DNA of 64,000 nt from positions 51,290,198 to 51,354,197 of the forward strand of contig OZ025244.1 in the NCBI GenBank assembly GCA_964019155.1, in the 5' to 3' direction. This document shows positions 12,192 to 25,375 of this stretch, piece after piece. The notes beneath the pieces were generated by a model that made no database searches, was not told where the DNA came from, and worked only from the letters and a program-made list of their open reading frames with translations. The translations under genes were made by a program, and so were the position numbers. The stretch is from Osedax fenrisi (Eukaryota; Annelida; Polychaeta; Sabellida; Siboglinidae). Position 1 is the stretch's first letter. Each line of letters opens with the position of its first letter.

Positions 12192-12707
12192 ACCCGATAT
12201 AAAATATGACAAATGTATGAATTAAGAGTCAACGAAATACAAAAAAAAACAAATTCCATCATTATTCTACTAGAGGAAAGTAACCTAATACGGAAACTTT
12301 AACAATAAATGGTCTTAAAATTGTATGACTCATTATTTTTTTCAAAAATTACAATATATTAATTTTATATTATTATAGATGTTATTGTGATTTTAAAATT
12401 GTATTTAATATTTAATTCAATAGATAACTTGGTGTCCATATCAGTACCCGTTTCCGAATATGGACACCAAGTTATCTATTGAATTAAATATTAAATACAA
12501 TTTTAAAATCACAATAACATCTATAATAATATAAAATTAATATATTGTAATTTTTGAAAAAAATAATGAGTCATAAAATGTTAAGACCATTTATTGTTAA
12601 AGTTTCCGTATTAGGTTACTTTCCTCTAGTAGAATAATGATGGAATTTGTTTTTTTTTGTATTTCGTTGGCTCTTAATTCATAAATTTATCATATTTTAT
12701 ATCGGGT
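12192..12707. repeat. Near-perfect 516-bp palindrome, 250-bp arms
   Basis: Arms 12192-12441 and 12458-12707 are reverse complements with only a few mismatches and a 16-bp spacer. Each arm includes the end of a TA-flanked inverted-repeat element and about 80 bp of outside sequence; the outer part of the right arm continues into LINE sequence. The near identity implies a recent inverted duplication or active conversion. Confidence 0.92.
12273..12626. mobile_element. Fold-back copy of the TA-flanked inverted-repeat element, 354 bp
   Basis: TA at 12271-12272 and 12627-12628 flank ends GAGGAAAGTAACCTAATACG and its complement. Both halves match the left end of the copies at 23.1 and 57.1 kb, so this copy has two left ends joined head to head. 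A TA target duplication suggests a Tc1/mariner-like mobiliser. No coding capacity. Confidence 0.82.
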
Positions 12708-13790
12708 TGTTGATGTTTGGAAGTACATTGATAATACTAAAAAAAATTTGTTGGAAGAAATTGGAAAACAAGGAACAAAGAACTGAATCAGGTTTGTCAG
12801 GAATATGCTTGGTCTGGGTTTTACCTACTAAGTTGAAAGATAATTTAAGCTTGCTTAGAAGATATTCCATACCTACCGAGCATATCAGTAAAGTATGACG
12901 ATTTGGTAGAGAGAAGTTTATTCTTGTAAAGCTATCGACAAGCTTTAAATGCAATAAGATCAGAGTCAAGTCTAGAGGATGCATATTTACATTGTAGTCT
13001 ACGAAGTAGTTGCCTTAGTTTAATAAGTTCAGTATTAAACCACGGAGACTTAGAATAAGTTAGGTTGATAAGAGTAATGGAGGGTGCAAAAATATCAAGC
13101 GAATGAGATAATGCTAAATTAAAAGAATCAAAAAGTGTAGAAAATCAGAAGATATACTGTTGTTAAGTTGATGGAATACAGAGTTAACAAACATTGGTTT
13201 ATTAATAAGGGATATTTTCCGAAACGATCTAGAAGGTCGATTAATTTGAGACACCGGCAAGTTCAAATTAAATAAAATGGCAAAGTTATCAGATATTAGA
13301 GGACTTTGAGTGGGATATGAAATTAAATTAGAATCAGCTAAAGAAAAAACTAAGTCAATAGTATTACCATTAGTGTTAGTAGGAAAACGAATACGTTGCG
13401 TCAAGGAATACTCAAATATAAGTTCATTCATAGATAAGGAAGCATAATTATCATTATTAATTTGAATATTAAAATCACCAAGAATAACCGTGTTAACCGA
13501 TGTAATAGATTATAAGATAGAGGAGAGGTCAGTTAAGAAACTCCGTATGCTAGATGAAAGGGGACGGTAGATAAGTATAATTACAATGGTAACTAAGAAA
13601 GGAAACTGAATATTACAGATCAGAATTTCACATGAACAGAAACATGGGGTAGATGATGAAATAAGCTTAAGCTCCGATGAGAATAGCAGAGCTAAGCCGC
13701 CACCACGATGTGGTGTAGACTTATTAGCAAGTAATAATTTAAAACCATCAGGGGTCACTTGAGAAGCTAGTGCAGAATAATTCTGTTTTA
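12700..13790 (-). mobile_element. CR1/Jockey-like LINE, endonuclease and start of the RT region
   Basis: Minus-strand translation gives GGGLALLFSSELKL, then ILGDFNIQ, NTIDLVFS and SDNFAILFN, the successive motifs of the APE-type endonuclease of non-LTR retrotransposons (GDFN, T/SxIDxVF, SDHxxI). The catalytic His of the last motif is Asn here, and stops separate the pieces. Continues toward lower coordinates as KSPWFNTELIKLRQLLRR, the linker before the RT, and ends at the palindrome. Inactive. Confidence 0.8.
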
Positions 13791-13799
13791 TTTATAAAT

Positions 13800-16057
13800 T
13801 ATGACATAAATTCATTGATATATTTTATAATTTATAATATTATATAATTTATCACCTATAGTGTCACCGTGAATACTACATATCACTAAACTATTCAGTC
13901 TATGTTGTCCCATTGAATTTCTCATACAGTTATTTATAATGTGCATGTTACTAAAACTTATTTTACTATCAATTGAAGTTATTGGTCTTACAATGATTAA
14001 TTTCATTAATATTTTCACGTTAGAATATATTTTCTTTATATTTTCTTAAATATATATTACCGCTTTCAAGTTTATTCATAATTGATCTTGCTTTATCTGA
14101 TTGATCACAGGCAATATCATTTATATGCATCATTTCATCTAAATACAAATGCATTCATTTGTAATATTTAAGTGTATATTTTATAGCGACCTTTCTTATT
14201 GTTAAGCAGGTTTAACATAATGTCTTCAATTTACAAAATGTTTAAGTATTTCTAAATTGTATAGAATTATAGTATAATTGTCCTATTTTATTAAACTATA
14301 TTTAACTTTAGTTAATATAGATATAATAGACTCCGTTTGGCTAACATATTGAGCAACTAGATTTACTCGATGATCTGTTCAATGAGTATAATATATCAGC
14401 TGTTGTTACTGACATATTAAAGTCTGTATACCATTGTATCTGCTAGATATATTACTTCTCCAGCATATGTATGACCTCGTAAATTCTCTAGCAGGAAACA
14501 AAATCTCATTAATGCATATTTTAACATATATGTGCTTATATAGTTCCTGTATTTATAACTATTTTGTATATAAGTATGAATATTTCTATAATTTTAAGGT
14601 TTTCTTTGAAATGCCGAATATATATCGAGTCTTGTTCACTTCCTGAAAAGTTGTGTAATATAATTAATTATTAATTTATAATAATTATAATCATGATATT
14701 ACACTTTAATTACCTAATATATCATGTGTGCCGTCAAACAGTATATTCCAGCAGCAATATATTTATTTAATAATTTATCTAAAGACTGCGTGTGCAAAAA
14801 ATTCAAGAATTTAGTTTTAAAGTTGCCATGATAATAGATTTATTTTCTTAGTACTGTCAGTTACCATATTTAACTATTTTTAATTGAGGAATTTATTTTT
14901 TTTTAATTTAATATGTTGACGAATATAAGGAATACTTATAAGATTTCATAATTACAATTAATAAAAAAAAATAAAAAAGTTCATTCAACCCCAAAGGCGG
15001 GGATGAATGAACATAGCCTGTTTACTTCTTTAATTGTTCTTGTCATGATAGTTTTATCACGTATTCTATCAGTTTGTTTAGTATCAGTTTCTATCAGTTT
15101 CTATCAGTTTCTATCAGTTTCTTATTTTTGATTCCTAGAAATAATATTTAAATAATTATTATGAATTAGTAATTGACCTTCATTAAAATTAATGTAATTA
15201 ATTATATTGATATATAATTAATTATATTATTTATATTTAATCATTACTTATTTATATTCGGATCATTGAATATATATTATAATATTATAATAATATTAAT
15301 ATTATAATATTATAATATTATAATATAAATATTAACATATGATATTTGGTTGATTGAACAATGTTCATATAACCCCGTTTTTAGTGGTTCACTCAACCCC
15401 ATATCAAATTTTATTATTAATTGATAAAATTTAAATATTTTATTTAAAATTTTAAATATATGTGTATATTAATATTAAGTTAATTATATATTAAAATCAT
15501 ATATATATATAATATGAAAATAATCAAATAATTATTATAGAAGTTATAACATATATTACCTTGTCTGGAATTTTTACTTTTGAGCGTACTTTAGTTAAAA
15601 ATGTGATTAAAATTTTACTATTTTTATTTTTTTATTAAATGATACTTCCGCAAATGTATTAGTTATAGATGATGATACTAGTTCAGTTAAATAAAATTTC
15701 TGCTGTAGCAAACAATTATTATCTCCAGTGGCTCATGCAAGACACCTGTTCATACAACCCCACTCTCCCCTACCAATTTTGTTGGAATGATAATATAATT
15801 ATTAAGGTTTGATATTTACTATCACGACTATAAACATATTTTATAATATAATTTACATCCTAAGCTTAGATCTATATAGATATATATATATATATATTCC
15901 TATAGCTTACTCTCTAGCTCTATGGTATACTATTGTGACTAAAAATCAAAGATTATAAAACGTATTCTAGTAATTATCTATATCAACAAATATTCAATTT
16001 TCTCTCAATTATTAACAATTATTAAAAATTATTAATTTTTTTTTAATTTGCTCAAAA
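13800..16057. other. Gene-free AT-rich stretch
   Basis: A small hairpin lies at 14,978-15,011 (GTTCATTCAACCCC against GGGGATGAATGAAC); GTTCAT-CAACCCC-like motifs recur near 15,390 and 15,748, suggesting a decayed repeat. A 10-bp CTATCAGTTT tandem (four copies) sits near 15,080-15,120. No exon recognised. Confidence 0.45.
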
Positions 16058-16147
16058 ATAGGGGTGTCCAAAGATAACCAGACACCCCTTACTTATAAAT
16101 GGGGGGGGTCCGGATACCCACGACCATCCCCCCTGTTACTGTGCCCC
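16058..16147. mobile_element. Probable truncated hAT-like MITE
   Basis: The end CCCCCCTGTTACTGTGCCCC resembles the right end of the copy at 10.7 kb (CCCCCCCCTGTTGCAGTGCCC), preceded by a G run. A short hairpin AGGGGTGTC...GACACCCCT lies at 16,060-16,088. No clean target duplication. Confidence 0.4.
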
Positions 16148-16149
16148 AC

Positions 16150-17290
16150 CAAATACAAGATCTTCTATTATTTAACTATACGTATATCATCCACGTATCA
16201 TGTAAATTATGTTGGTATTAACTATAGGTGTGTATTACATTACATACATTAATATGAAGAGTTGATATTCATAAATTTCTTTGATGATTCTTTTTTTCAA
16301 CCGCCGAAGCCCCGTGTGTTATGCATAAATACAAACCTTTTTATCTCACTTTATTATATTTGTTTCCTTATAGTAACTTTTAACTTAGTTTAACTTTTAA
16401 CTTAGTTTAACTTTTAATTATTACTTCCTGCTAGTACCATGTGGAGAACAATTGTTTTTCTCTCACTTTATTATAAATAAAGTATAATGTATATGATTAC
16501 ATTCTAATATTTTCGTTTTAATTTATAATATCTTATTTTAACTTATTTTAACTTTTTACTTATTTAATTATAACTTATTTAAACTTTTAACTTAGATCTT
16601 ATAATTTATTACAACTTTTAAATTATAAATTATAAATTATATTAATGTTTAAAAGTGATTAGATCTAAGAAAAAAGAATTAATATTTATAAATATTTTGT
16701 GGAATCTAATATAACGGATGGTATACACATATTTTTAAATCGTTAATTCAGATTATAAATATATCAAATGGAATATAGTGTAACAACTTCGACCTACGTT
16801 TTCTTTCTTTCAAGCGTATATTAATGTATGAAAACAATGCACATAACGCATGACTCATGCCTCGCTATTAATTATGTGATATGTACAAATGAAGGTACAT
16901 TTATAAACTGTATTACTTAATATATCTATTAAATATGATTGTATAAAATATATATATGTGTGTTATATGTTTAGGATAAACTATGTTAAGATATATATGA
17001 ATGTAGTTTAACCTAATCACTTTGGTTTAACTATGCATTACATTTAGATTATTTAACATATTCAATGCAAACACACTACGCGCTAGATATAATTACACAT
17101 TTTTGAATCCACTATAATAAAGTAATCCAATAGTAGTTAAATAGCTACTAAATAATAGTTATATTTAATATTTTAAAACTAACCTTTTATTCGTGAAAAT
17201 TCAGGTGTCAAGGAATTCAATATTGTTCACAAATAAATGTTATAACTTGTCCGATTTACTTATTTATATACAATTATAATAAAAAACTCA
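16150..17290. other. Gene-free AT-rich stretch
   Basis: Short tandem TTTAACTTAGTTTAACTTTT units at 16,375-16,620 and otherwise unremarkable AT-rich sequence. No gene seen. Confidence 0.4.
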
Positions 17291-17299
17291 ATAGAGTGG

Positions 17300-19990
17300 G
17301 AACGGAATTTTTAAAATCTCTAGAATTTAGGTAAGTTTTACTACAGTTCCGGGAGATAAGGAGAGGAGTATTTTGTAACGAATAGAATGTAATATAGTAC
17401 GTTTTTTTAATTAGAACAAAGATATAGCAGACGTGAAAGAATATATTGAGTTATGGATTATATATAGCATACGTGATTTACATCTAAGGAGAAAGGTAGC
17501 CATATAAGAGATGATTGACAAGATGTTATAGTAGAGTGATCCAGTCGTGTTATGCAGTAAGAAGTACGTACTGAGAAACGGATAATCCGGTATAGTGGAG
17601 CAGTAACTTTTTCATGGAGTAGATTCAGTATAGAAGAACAGTAGTCAAGTCTGGATATTACAAGATAACGAATAAGAGTTTTCGTAAATTTTCTGGAAAT
17701 TAAGTTCCTTATTTTGTTAATTCTGAAGAGATGAAAGTTGGAGACTTTTGTAATGGATGATATGTGAATATTAAATGATAATTTTTCATAAAATACTAAT
17801 CCTAGTTTTTTGAAAGAATTGGAGGAAAGAAATAATCTTGTTGTTTAGGGTAACATTTTAAAAGGAAGTATATATACTGCATAATATTATGACTCCTCTC
17901 CAATAAACTACTAATATATATCAGAAGTAGATATGTTATGAACAGTAGTCTTAGAGGAATTAATTAGTAGTTAATTGGAGAGGAGCCATAATATTATGAA
18001 GTGAGCATATTCGATTAATTCAGAGTTAATTGTATTATGAGAATGTATGGATACAAATGTAAAAAGTTGAATATCATCAGTATAAAATTTTTTAATGTAT
18101 ATTTGGAAATTTCTTAATCATATCAGCAATGTGGCTGATATAAATAGAAAAGATGGAAGGAACTACAACGGATCCCTGGGGAATACCGTGGTTAAGCGGA
18201 GAAAGAGGGGAGTAAGATTTGTAATCATAATAGATATATTGCGGTTTCTAAACTATGAATTATACTATTTTAATGCTAAGTCATATATTTCCGTTGTAGT
18301 AAGCCGCGAGATTACTATGTTATGGTCCATGGAATCAAAAGCAGATAAGAAATGGAGTAGGATTAGCTGTCAACACGTGTTGCTATTTCAGATAGATAAT
18401 ACGTTGTCAGTAATACGGAGGAGAGCTGTTTCCGTCGAATGGGCCTTACGAAAATGGATTTGAAACGCACCAACAAATTTATTTTGATTTATATGGGCGA
18501 TAAGTTGTTTGGATACAATTCATCTAATATTTTACTTGATAAGTGTATACACTTATACTTGATAAGTTATCGCCCGAATATATTCGGGCGATATCTACCA
18601 TGGGAGCTTGGGTCAAGGTTTGGTTTTTTAGAATAGGTGAGATTATGGTAGTGTTGAGGCAGGGTGAACCTGGTTATAGTATAGTGAGTTCGAAATAATA
18701 TCCAAAAAAAATAGGAGAAAATAAGGGCGAAAGTTTGTGATATAATGAAATAATTAGCGGATCATTGGGGAAGGTACTGGAGATTATGTGACTAAATTAT
18801 ATACTTCATATAGGGAAGATATAGTGAATATTCTCAATGAGTCAATAGGATGGGTAATACATATGGTAGGATTGCGTATGGATGGAATATAATCGCGAAT
18901 AATATTATTAATGCTTGTAATTTTATTATAAAGAATTTTTCAAAATTGAGCATAGTGAAAATTTGTTAGGTGAAATAGATGGGTTTTTTCATCTGGAGGA
19001 GAGAGAGTTTTATTTGTCATTTTAAATAATTACGAAGATCCGAGGAGATCATTGTCGTATTGTAATATAATAATTTGATTTTGAACGCGATATAGTAGAT
19101 TTTTAATTTGTATAGCTAGTGTTAGAGCTAATTTTGTTTTAATATAAGGTTTTTAAGAAATTTCTTCTCAAATTTTCGAAAACTCGTTCTTGAAGATGTA
19201 AACTTCGTGGGAGAGCCCGGGAGAAAATGAACGGTCAGCAATTAATGTAGTTTGTGTAGGTGCATGTATATTGATACTATTTAGGAGAACAGAGTTTATT
19301 GATACTGTTTTCGTTTATTCTTTGTGAATTTTAGATTTATAGAGAATTCCAAAATAAAATGATCCGTTAGTAGTTAAATTAATTGAAATAAGTTAGGGTT
19401 TATAAATCTAATAATAGAACTGGAAATGGGTGTAACTATCATATCAAGTGTATTACCAATGGAGTGGTGGGAAATGATATATGTTGGCACAAGTAAAGAT
19501 AATCAGATAGGATTTAAGTCACACTGAGGATAGATAGGAGAAATAAATTGATAGCTTAAGTCCCAAAGAATTATCGGTAAATAGGATGAATATTAAGATA
19601 CATTATGGATAAAATAATGAAATTCGTCAAAGAATAAAAATTGGTTCAGGTATTGGGGGACGATAGATTACGGTGAAATGTAGAGTTCAGTTATTAATCT
19701 TAAGTGTCAGCGAAAGAGAATCACAATATGATAAGGGATGGAAAGAGATAAAAATCATTACTTATAATAAATCCTAGCCTACCAACACGGCTCTTTTCTC
19801 GTGGAGCGAGATAGAGGGTATATACAAAGTCCAGGATGGAGGCAACTATTTCAGAGTCATCATTAGAAATCCAAGTTTAATCCAATGACATGATAATAAT
19901 TTGTTTTAATTTAAGGTAAGGGAACAGAAGGGATATATTTGACCTCAGGGATATTAGATGATAGTCAGGCTTGAGAGGATGAATTATTTT
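17300..19990 (-). mobile_element. CR1/Jockey-like LINE, longest copy, about 2.7 kb, decayed
   Basis: Read on the minus strand from about 19,990. The 5' part has SRVGRLGFIISNDFYLF (endonuclease-like). The RT centre has NHGIPQGSVVVPSIFSIYIS and then YTDDIQLF, retaining the DD pair of the RT active site. The C-terminal part has LGLVFYEKLSF, HLFRINKIR and LVISRLDYC with APLYRIIRFSVRT. Many stops and frameshifts break it. Sequence similarity at the protein level to the relics at 1.6-2.5 and 12.7-13.8 kb indicates one family. A sequence inside it (17,870-18,000) has small inverted repeats around CTCCTCTCCAATAAACTAC. Confidence 0.78.
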
Positions 19991-19999
19991 TAAATTATT

Positions 20000-21450
20000 T
20001 CCTATATATATATAGTGATCATAGGAATAAAACCATTATGATAGATCAGGTTCATTGATGAGGAAATGATTATAAGAGAGATAATTATTTATATCCCTTA
20101 GTTCAAATGTTTGATTATTTAACGATTATTGACAAATACTCTGTACGATAGAGGAGTGAGTTTTTGTTTTAACACTTATACTCTTGCATATGTCACTTCT
20201 TCTTCTTCATATTCTTCATATACACTATTTTTATCTAGTGATTTTATTATGATATAATTACTAATAATAATAAGATTATATATATATATATATATATATT
20301 GGCTAGGTGACAACTATAAAAAAAGTATTCTTATTTTGGACACCTTTAGAATATTTAAGGGGATGAGCACTTTATTAGTTGTATCATAATAAAATATATA
20401 ATTAATTTAATTTACTTGATTAATTATATATCTCTACATATAAATATTATGATTTAAATCAAATTATTTATATATTAAATATATTATATATTTTTCAAAA
20501 TCTAATAAAATTGTAAATAATATAAATCTAAACATTATAAAAAATAGCATTACGTTGTCATAAACTAATGTATGAATATAAGCACAGGAGTCACTACAAG
20601 GCATAACAATAATAAATGAATATGTATATAAATATATTTGTACAATGTTCATCTAACACACAACATAGGTGTTGATTTTTATATTTATATGATTTATCCT
20701 TGATCTAAATTATATTGTAGACAATATTTGCAACACCTACATACTCTATAAAGAATGAATTAGCAATATAAAATGTAGGTATATATATATACGTATTCTA
20801 AATAGAATATCTTGAAATATAAGTCATACAATAATTATTTAATTATACCAGACACATATAAACATTTAATCATTTAATTATAAATCAGTGATATCCATTT
20901 CCCGCTTCTTTAGCCAGATATCCTTCCAATATTATTGTTCCTTACTTTTACTTTGAAATATAATAACTTTATAGTATATTTACATATATAACTTTATATA
21001 ACTTTATAGGGTATCCATTACAACTTAATAGAAAATGGTTTTAAAGTTACAATATTTCCGGCAAGTTGCCGGAATATCTTGTAGTGGGTATAGCCCCTTT
21101 TATATAGTCATTATAACTAAAATACCAATATTTTCAAAATTCGACACATTTGACCACAAATGCAGATTAGTATTATGTATATTAACTATATTGTACAGTC
21201 CTTGCTTTATCTTGTATCGACTAATGTTCTTCTATATGTTACCATCTTCTAAATATTTCACTTATGTCATGTAAATCATACCATACGTAATTGAATACGT
21301 ATTCTATTTTAAATTGATAGATTTGACGAATTTGACGTACTTTAATACGTATTGTATTTTCCCTTAAACTCTTGCCGATCCAATACTGACATTTATATAA
21401 TTTGTACCCCATTAATATTCCATTAATATGTATTTATTAATTTCCAATTA
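20000..21450. other. Gene-free AT-rich stretch
   Basis: Contains a short (TA)n at 20,279-20,300 and unremarkable AT-rich sequence; CTTTTAGAATATT-type and repeat-like pieces but nothing identifiable. Open frames at 20,464-20,652 and 21,035-21,274 show no domain. Confidence 0.4.
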
Positions 21451-21459
21451 CATCCATAT

Positions 21460-22712
21460 TTATCTAGATTTTTTTAGAATTATTTGGAAAAAATATATCC
21501 GGATTTTGAAATCCGAATCTGTTCAAATTAATCTGGATATTTATGGATTTATTTGGAAATAATATATCAGGATTTATTATTTTTTAATGTCATCAATATT
21601 TATCTGGATTTATGTTAAAAATACATATTTTTAAAACGATTAAAATTTGAATTTATTTTTATATGAATATCTAAATAAAATTAAGTTTATTTAAAATTTA
21701 TTTTATTTTATTTTGTTGTTTTATTGTGTTTTTTTATTATTTTGATATACTATTTATTGTTAGAGGCTATATCACTAATCATTGTTTATATCTGTATATG
21801 TGTATGTGTGTGTATGTATGTGTACGACGTATGCATACACTGTACGTGTGTGTATATATGTATATATATATATATATATATAATGTGTTTCATATTATCA
21901 AGTGGAGAGCGGCATATGTGTGGTGGATGCTTGGTGATATGTCTCCGGGAGTAGGGATGTCAGAAGTCTATCTTGTGGCGGAAGATAGACACTCACGACA
22001 TAGGATTTGGTCGACCCTTTACCTGAAAGCTGAAACTTCATGGAGTCATCTGACACACATATGCCTCTCTCTCGCTGGTTATAGTTATTTATAGTTATTC
22101 ATAGTCTCTAACCTGCAATTTAACCTACAATTTAACTTACAATTTATTTTATATTTTGTTTGTTTATTGTTTTTTCTATTGTTTATTGTTTTTTCTATTC
22201 TGGTGCATAATTCATATAAGTCGTAAAGACTTATTTATGTACCTTAAAGGAGCTATTTTTTATTATATTAACCAATAATTGTTTATTATATATATATATT
22301 GTTTAATATAGGTTTATTATACCTAATAATGTTTCTTTAAAAAATAAATTCATTTCATTTCATATCCGGATTTGTAAAATCCAAATTTGTGAAAATGTAT
22401 CTAGATTTTTATAGATTTATTTGGATAAAATATTTCTGGATTTTTAACATACACATTTTTCCAAATTTATATGGATTTTTTTTTGATTTATTTAAAAAAA
22501 ATATAACCGGATTTTAAAAATATAAATCTGTCCAAATTTATCTGGATTTTTTTAGATTTATTTGGAAATAATATATCCGGATTTATTATTTTCCAATTTC
22601 ATCCAAATTTATCTGGATATTTTTGGATTTTTTTAGAAAAAATATATCCGGATTTATTATTTTCCAATTTCATCCATATTTAAGTGGATTTATTTGTAAT
22701 TTTTTGGAAATT
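21460..22712. repeat. Degenerate tandem array of ATATCCGGATTT-containing units, interrupted
   Basis: Units of roughly 80-90 bp containing ATCCGGATTTATTATTTTCC and TTATCTGGATTT recur at 21,460-21,620 and 22,355-22,712. The 21,640-22,350 interval has no such units and carries a LINE-like tail, so the array appears split by an insertion. Confidence 0.6.
21890..22095 (+). mobile_element. Possible LINE C-terminal fragment
   Basis: The frame reading GDMSPGVGMSEVYLVAEDRH then HRIWSTLYLKAETS resembles the W-rich DRxxW end of a non-LTR ORF2. It is followed by a region rich in TTTATTGTTTTTTCTATT, like a degenerate 3' tail. Only a short fragment, so the assignment is tentative. Confidence 0.4.
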
Positions 22713-23101
22713 TTTTTTATTTTTAAACTTATAAAAAAACTAATTAATTATGAACCCTTTATATAATAAGAGTATATTTGAAAGGTTAAACCACATTTTT
22801 GTTGCCAAATATTACCAAATCTTGCCAAAAAAAAGTTTTATGGGTACTGAGTGGAATTCGCTCCTTATCGATGTTAAATCCCGTAATAAAATCCCGTAAA
22901 TCAAGTAAATAAATATTCAGTTTCCGAGACGCGTCTTAAAACGTACTTCGTTGATTAAATCTGTTTTATAAAATATAACCATATTATTATTATTCATATA
23001 TCTTTATTTATTTGTCTCGTTTTCTCTTAAATAGGATGATTGGTGGCATTTTGGTGGCACATTATAAGACAGTTAAGTCATCGCAGGTCATTAATTAGCT
23101 A

Positions 23102-24125
23102 GGGGAAAGTAACCTAATATGGACACTTTAATAATAAATGGTCATCATATTTTATGACTCAATATTTGTATTTAAAAATGTCAATATATTAATATTATCT
23201 GATTATAGATATTATTGTGATTTTAAAATTGTATTTAATCTTTTTATTCAAAATATAACGGGGGTATCCGTATTTAGTACCCATGTCCAAATACGGACAT
23301 CCTATATACCACTAGATAAACTATATATTATTGATGAACCAATCAGATAAATTACAATTACATTATTTATACTTAATTGTATGATATAATTTAATTAGTA
23401 ATTAATATATTAATTTGTATTATCTAATTAATAATACAAGTTAAGTATCTAAATAATAACAATTTTAGATTTAGCTTCATTTGTGAAATTAATATATTAA
23501 CGCCCCCAATTTTTATGAAAATAGTTCACACGCGGTTATATATACTATATAGAGTGTCCGTATTAGGGATGTATATTACCTCTATATATATGCTCATAAC
23601 TTAAATAATATTTGATAATAATATAGCAATTATGTATATAATGTTTCGAATGCTTATATTTTTAATAATATATTGTTATGTTTTATATATCGATACATTT
23701 GTATATTCTTGAGAAGGTTTTAAATTTACATTTTTATTCATAAATTTATAAACGTAATAAAAAAATCAGTTTATTGGAAATATCAGAAATATTTTAAATA
23801 ATTAAAAATTAAAAAACTTATGTACACTATTTATATAATTCATTAACAAAATTTGTGTAGGATTTATGGTTTCTGAGATAACGAGAGTATCCATATTCAG
23901 GCACTGTCCGATGGAGGTATTGGATATATCAGCACTATAGTACTATAGTACTATATATTGTATATAATTACTATTTTGAATAATTAAAAATAAAAAATAC
24001 TTTTTTGGACTATTCATATAATTATGAATATTTTATTCAATAGACATTTTTTTGTAGGATTTATGGTTTCTGAGATACCGAGAGTATCCGTATTCGGGCA
24101 CTGTCCGTATTCGGTTACTTTCCCC
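23102..24125. mobile_element. TA-flanked inverted-repeat element, 1,024-bp copy
   Basis: The left end GGGGAAAGTAACCTAATATG and the right end (complement GGGGAAAGTAACCGAATACG) form a 24-bp inverted repeat with two mismatches. TA flanks both ends (23,100-23,101 and 24,126-24,127). The interior repeats TCCGTATT/AATACGGA-type motifs and CTGAGATACCGAGAGTATCC. No transposase frame, so non-autonomous; TA duplication points to a Tc1/mariner-like source. Confidence 0.85.
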
Positions 24126-24127
24126 TA

Positions 24128-25019
24128 TGTGTATGCATCTATAGTATGCATACTAATACTTAACTATATCTTTAACTGTTATATTATATTATTTTGCTTA
24201 TGGCATATGTAGGAACATCATGCTTACATCATTCTTTTTTTTTAATTTATTATGTATTATTAAATTATCGTTTCGTGTCATTATGTGTGTATTTAACACT
24301 CAATTAAATATATATCTATCTATCCACATAATAATATATAGTTCAGTGAATGGTTTGATTTTATATTTACAATTATAAAGTCTACATACGATATAAACAT
24401 CAAAAATAATTACAATTCACCATACAATATCACATTTTATATTTATAATTTGATTTTACAATTGTATTTCTATAGATATCGATAATTTTGTTACAGATAT
24501 ATTTGACATGAATCGAATATTTTAACATTACATTAATATGCGTATTAACATGTTCATAGTATACTTCTACGCCTGAATACCATTTATGAACTATATAATC
24601 AGTAGTCTATTTGTGTGCTCATTTAGTAGTCTTATTATCTAACCATAACACTTTACCTAACACTCTCACTTTGGCTCCAAGCGCCACATCCCGGTAAACC
24701 ATATCAACATATAGGCTAAACTTGTGAGAGTGGTCTAGAGAGGAGATAGGAACCATCTAGATCAATCCGCCTACTGAAAGAATCACCATGACAACAATAA
24801 ACACAACATACCGTATCGGTCGTGTCCCGGATAACAACGTCCGCGCTAACTATCGGAAATACCCCGCAGGATAGGAGTGGAACATTAGCTACTGGCGATA
24901 TATACATAAACAAATATGATGGAAAGAAAATGAATGAATTAAACAAACTAAATATGACCTCAACGGTAACTACAATTGGAACATGTAACAATGTCACTCT
25001 CATGATGTGGTAAAATGTA
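24128..25019. other. Gene-free stretch between an inverted-repeat element and an RTE fragment
   Basis: AT-rich, less so at 24,650-24,900. A 95-codon minus frame and a 63-codon plus frame overlap at 24,716-25,013 and neither shows a domain; the latter part probably belongs to the 5' region of the RTE fragment that follows. Confidence 0.4.
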
Positions 25020-25375
25020 AGAACTAGGTAGAGAACACTATAATTCTATAGAAAACTATAAGTGGATTGTAATAGGACTAGCAGAAACCCGATGGAATGT
25101 ACCTGGTGAAGAAATCACCGATAATGGCCATAGAGTATTGTATAGCGGTCAAAATGAATTAAAACGTAATGGTATTGGATCTCTATAGAGATCTATAGTC
25201 GGGAATGAGCTCACAGAATCCTATAGAATATACTTTATTTTAAATATGTCTCGGACAGAATTATATCAATAAGATTAGTAGCAAACCCCAAAGAATATAA
25301 CCACCAAGCAGATATACGCGCCTACATCTGAATATCCGGATGAAGAAATAGAAGAATTCTACGAACTATAGTTCA
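25020..25375 (+). mobile_element. RTE-like LINE, endonuclease-domain fragment
   Basis: Plus-strand translation gives WIVIGLAETRWNVPGEEITD then GHRVLYSGQNELKRNGIGS and, after stops, QIYAPTSEYPDEEIEEFY. These match the APE endonuclease motifs xETRW, GHxVxYSG and YAPT of RTE-like elements. Interrupted by several stops and ends before the catalytic core is complete. Probably the same class as the C-terminal piece at 5.6-6.1 kb. Confidence 0.8.
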
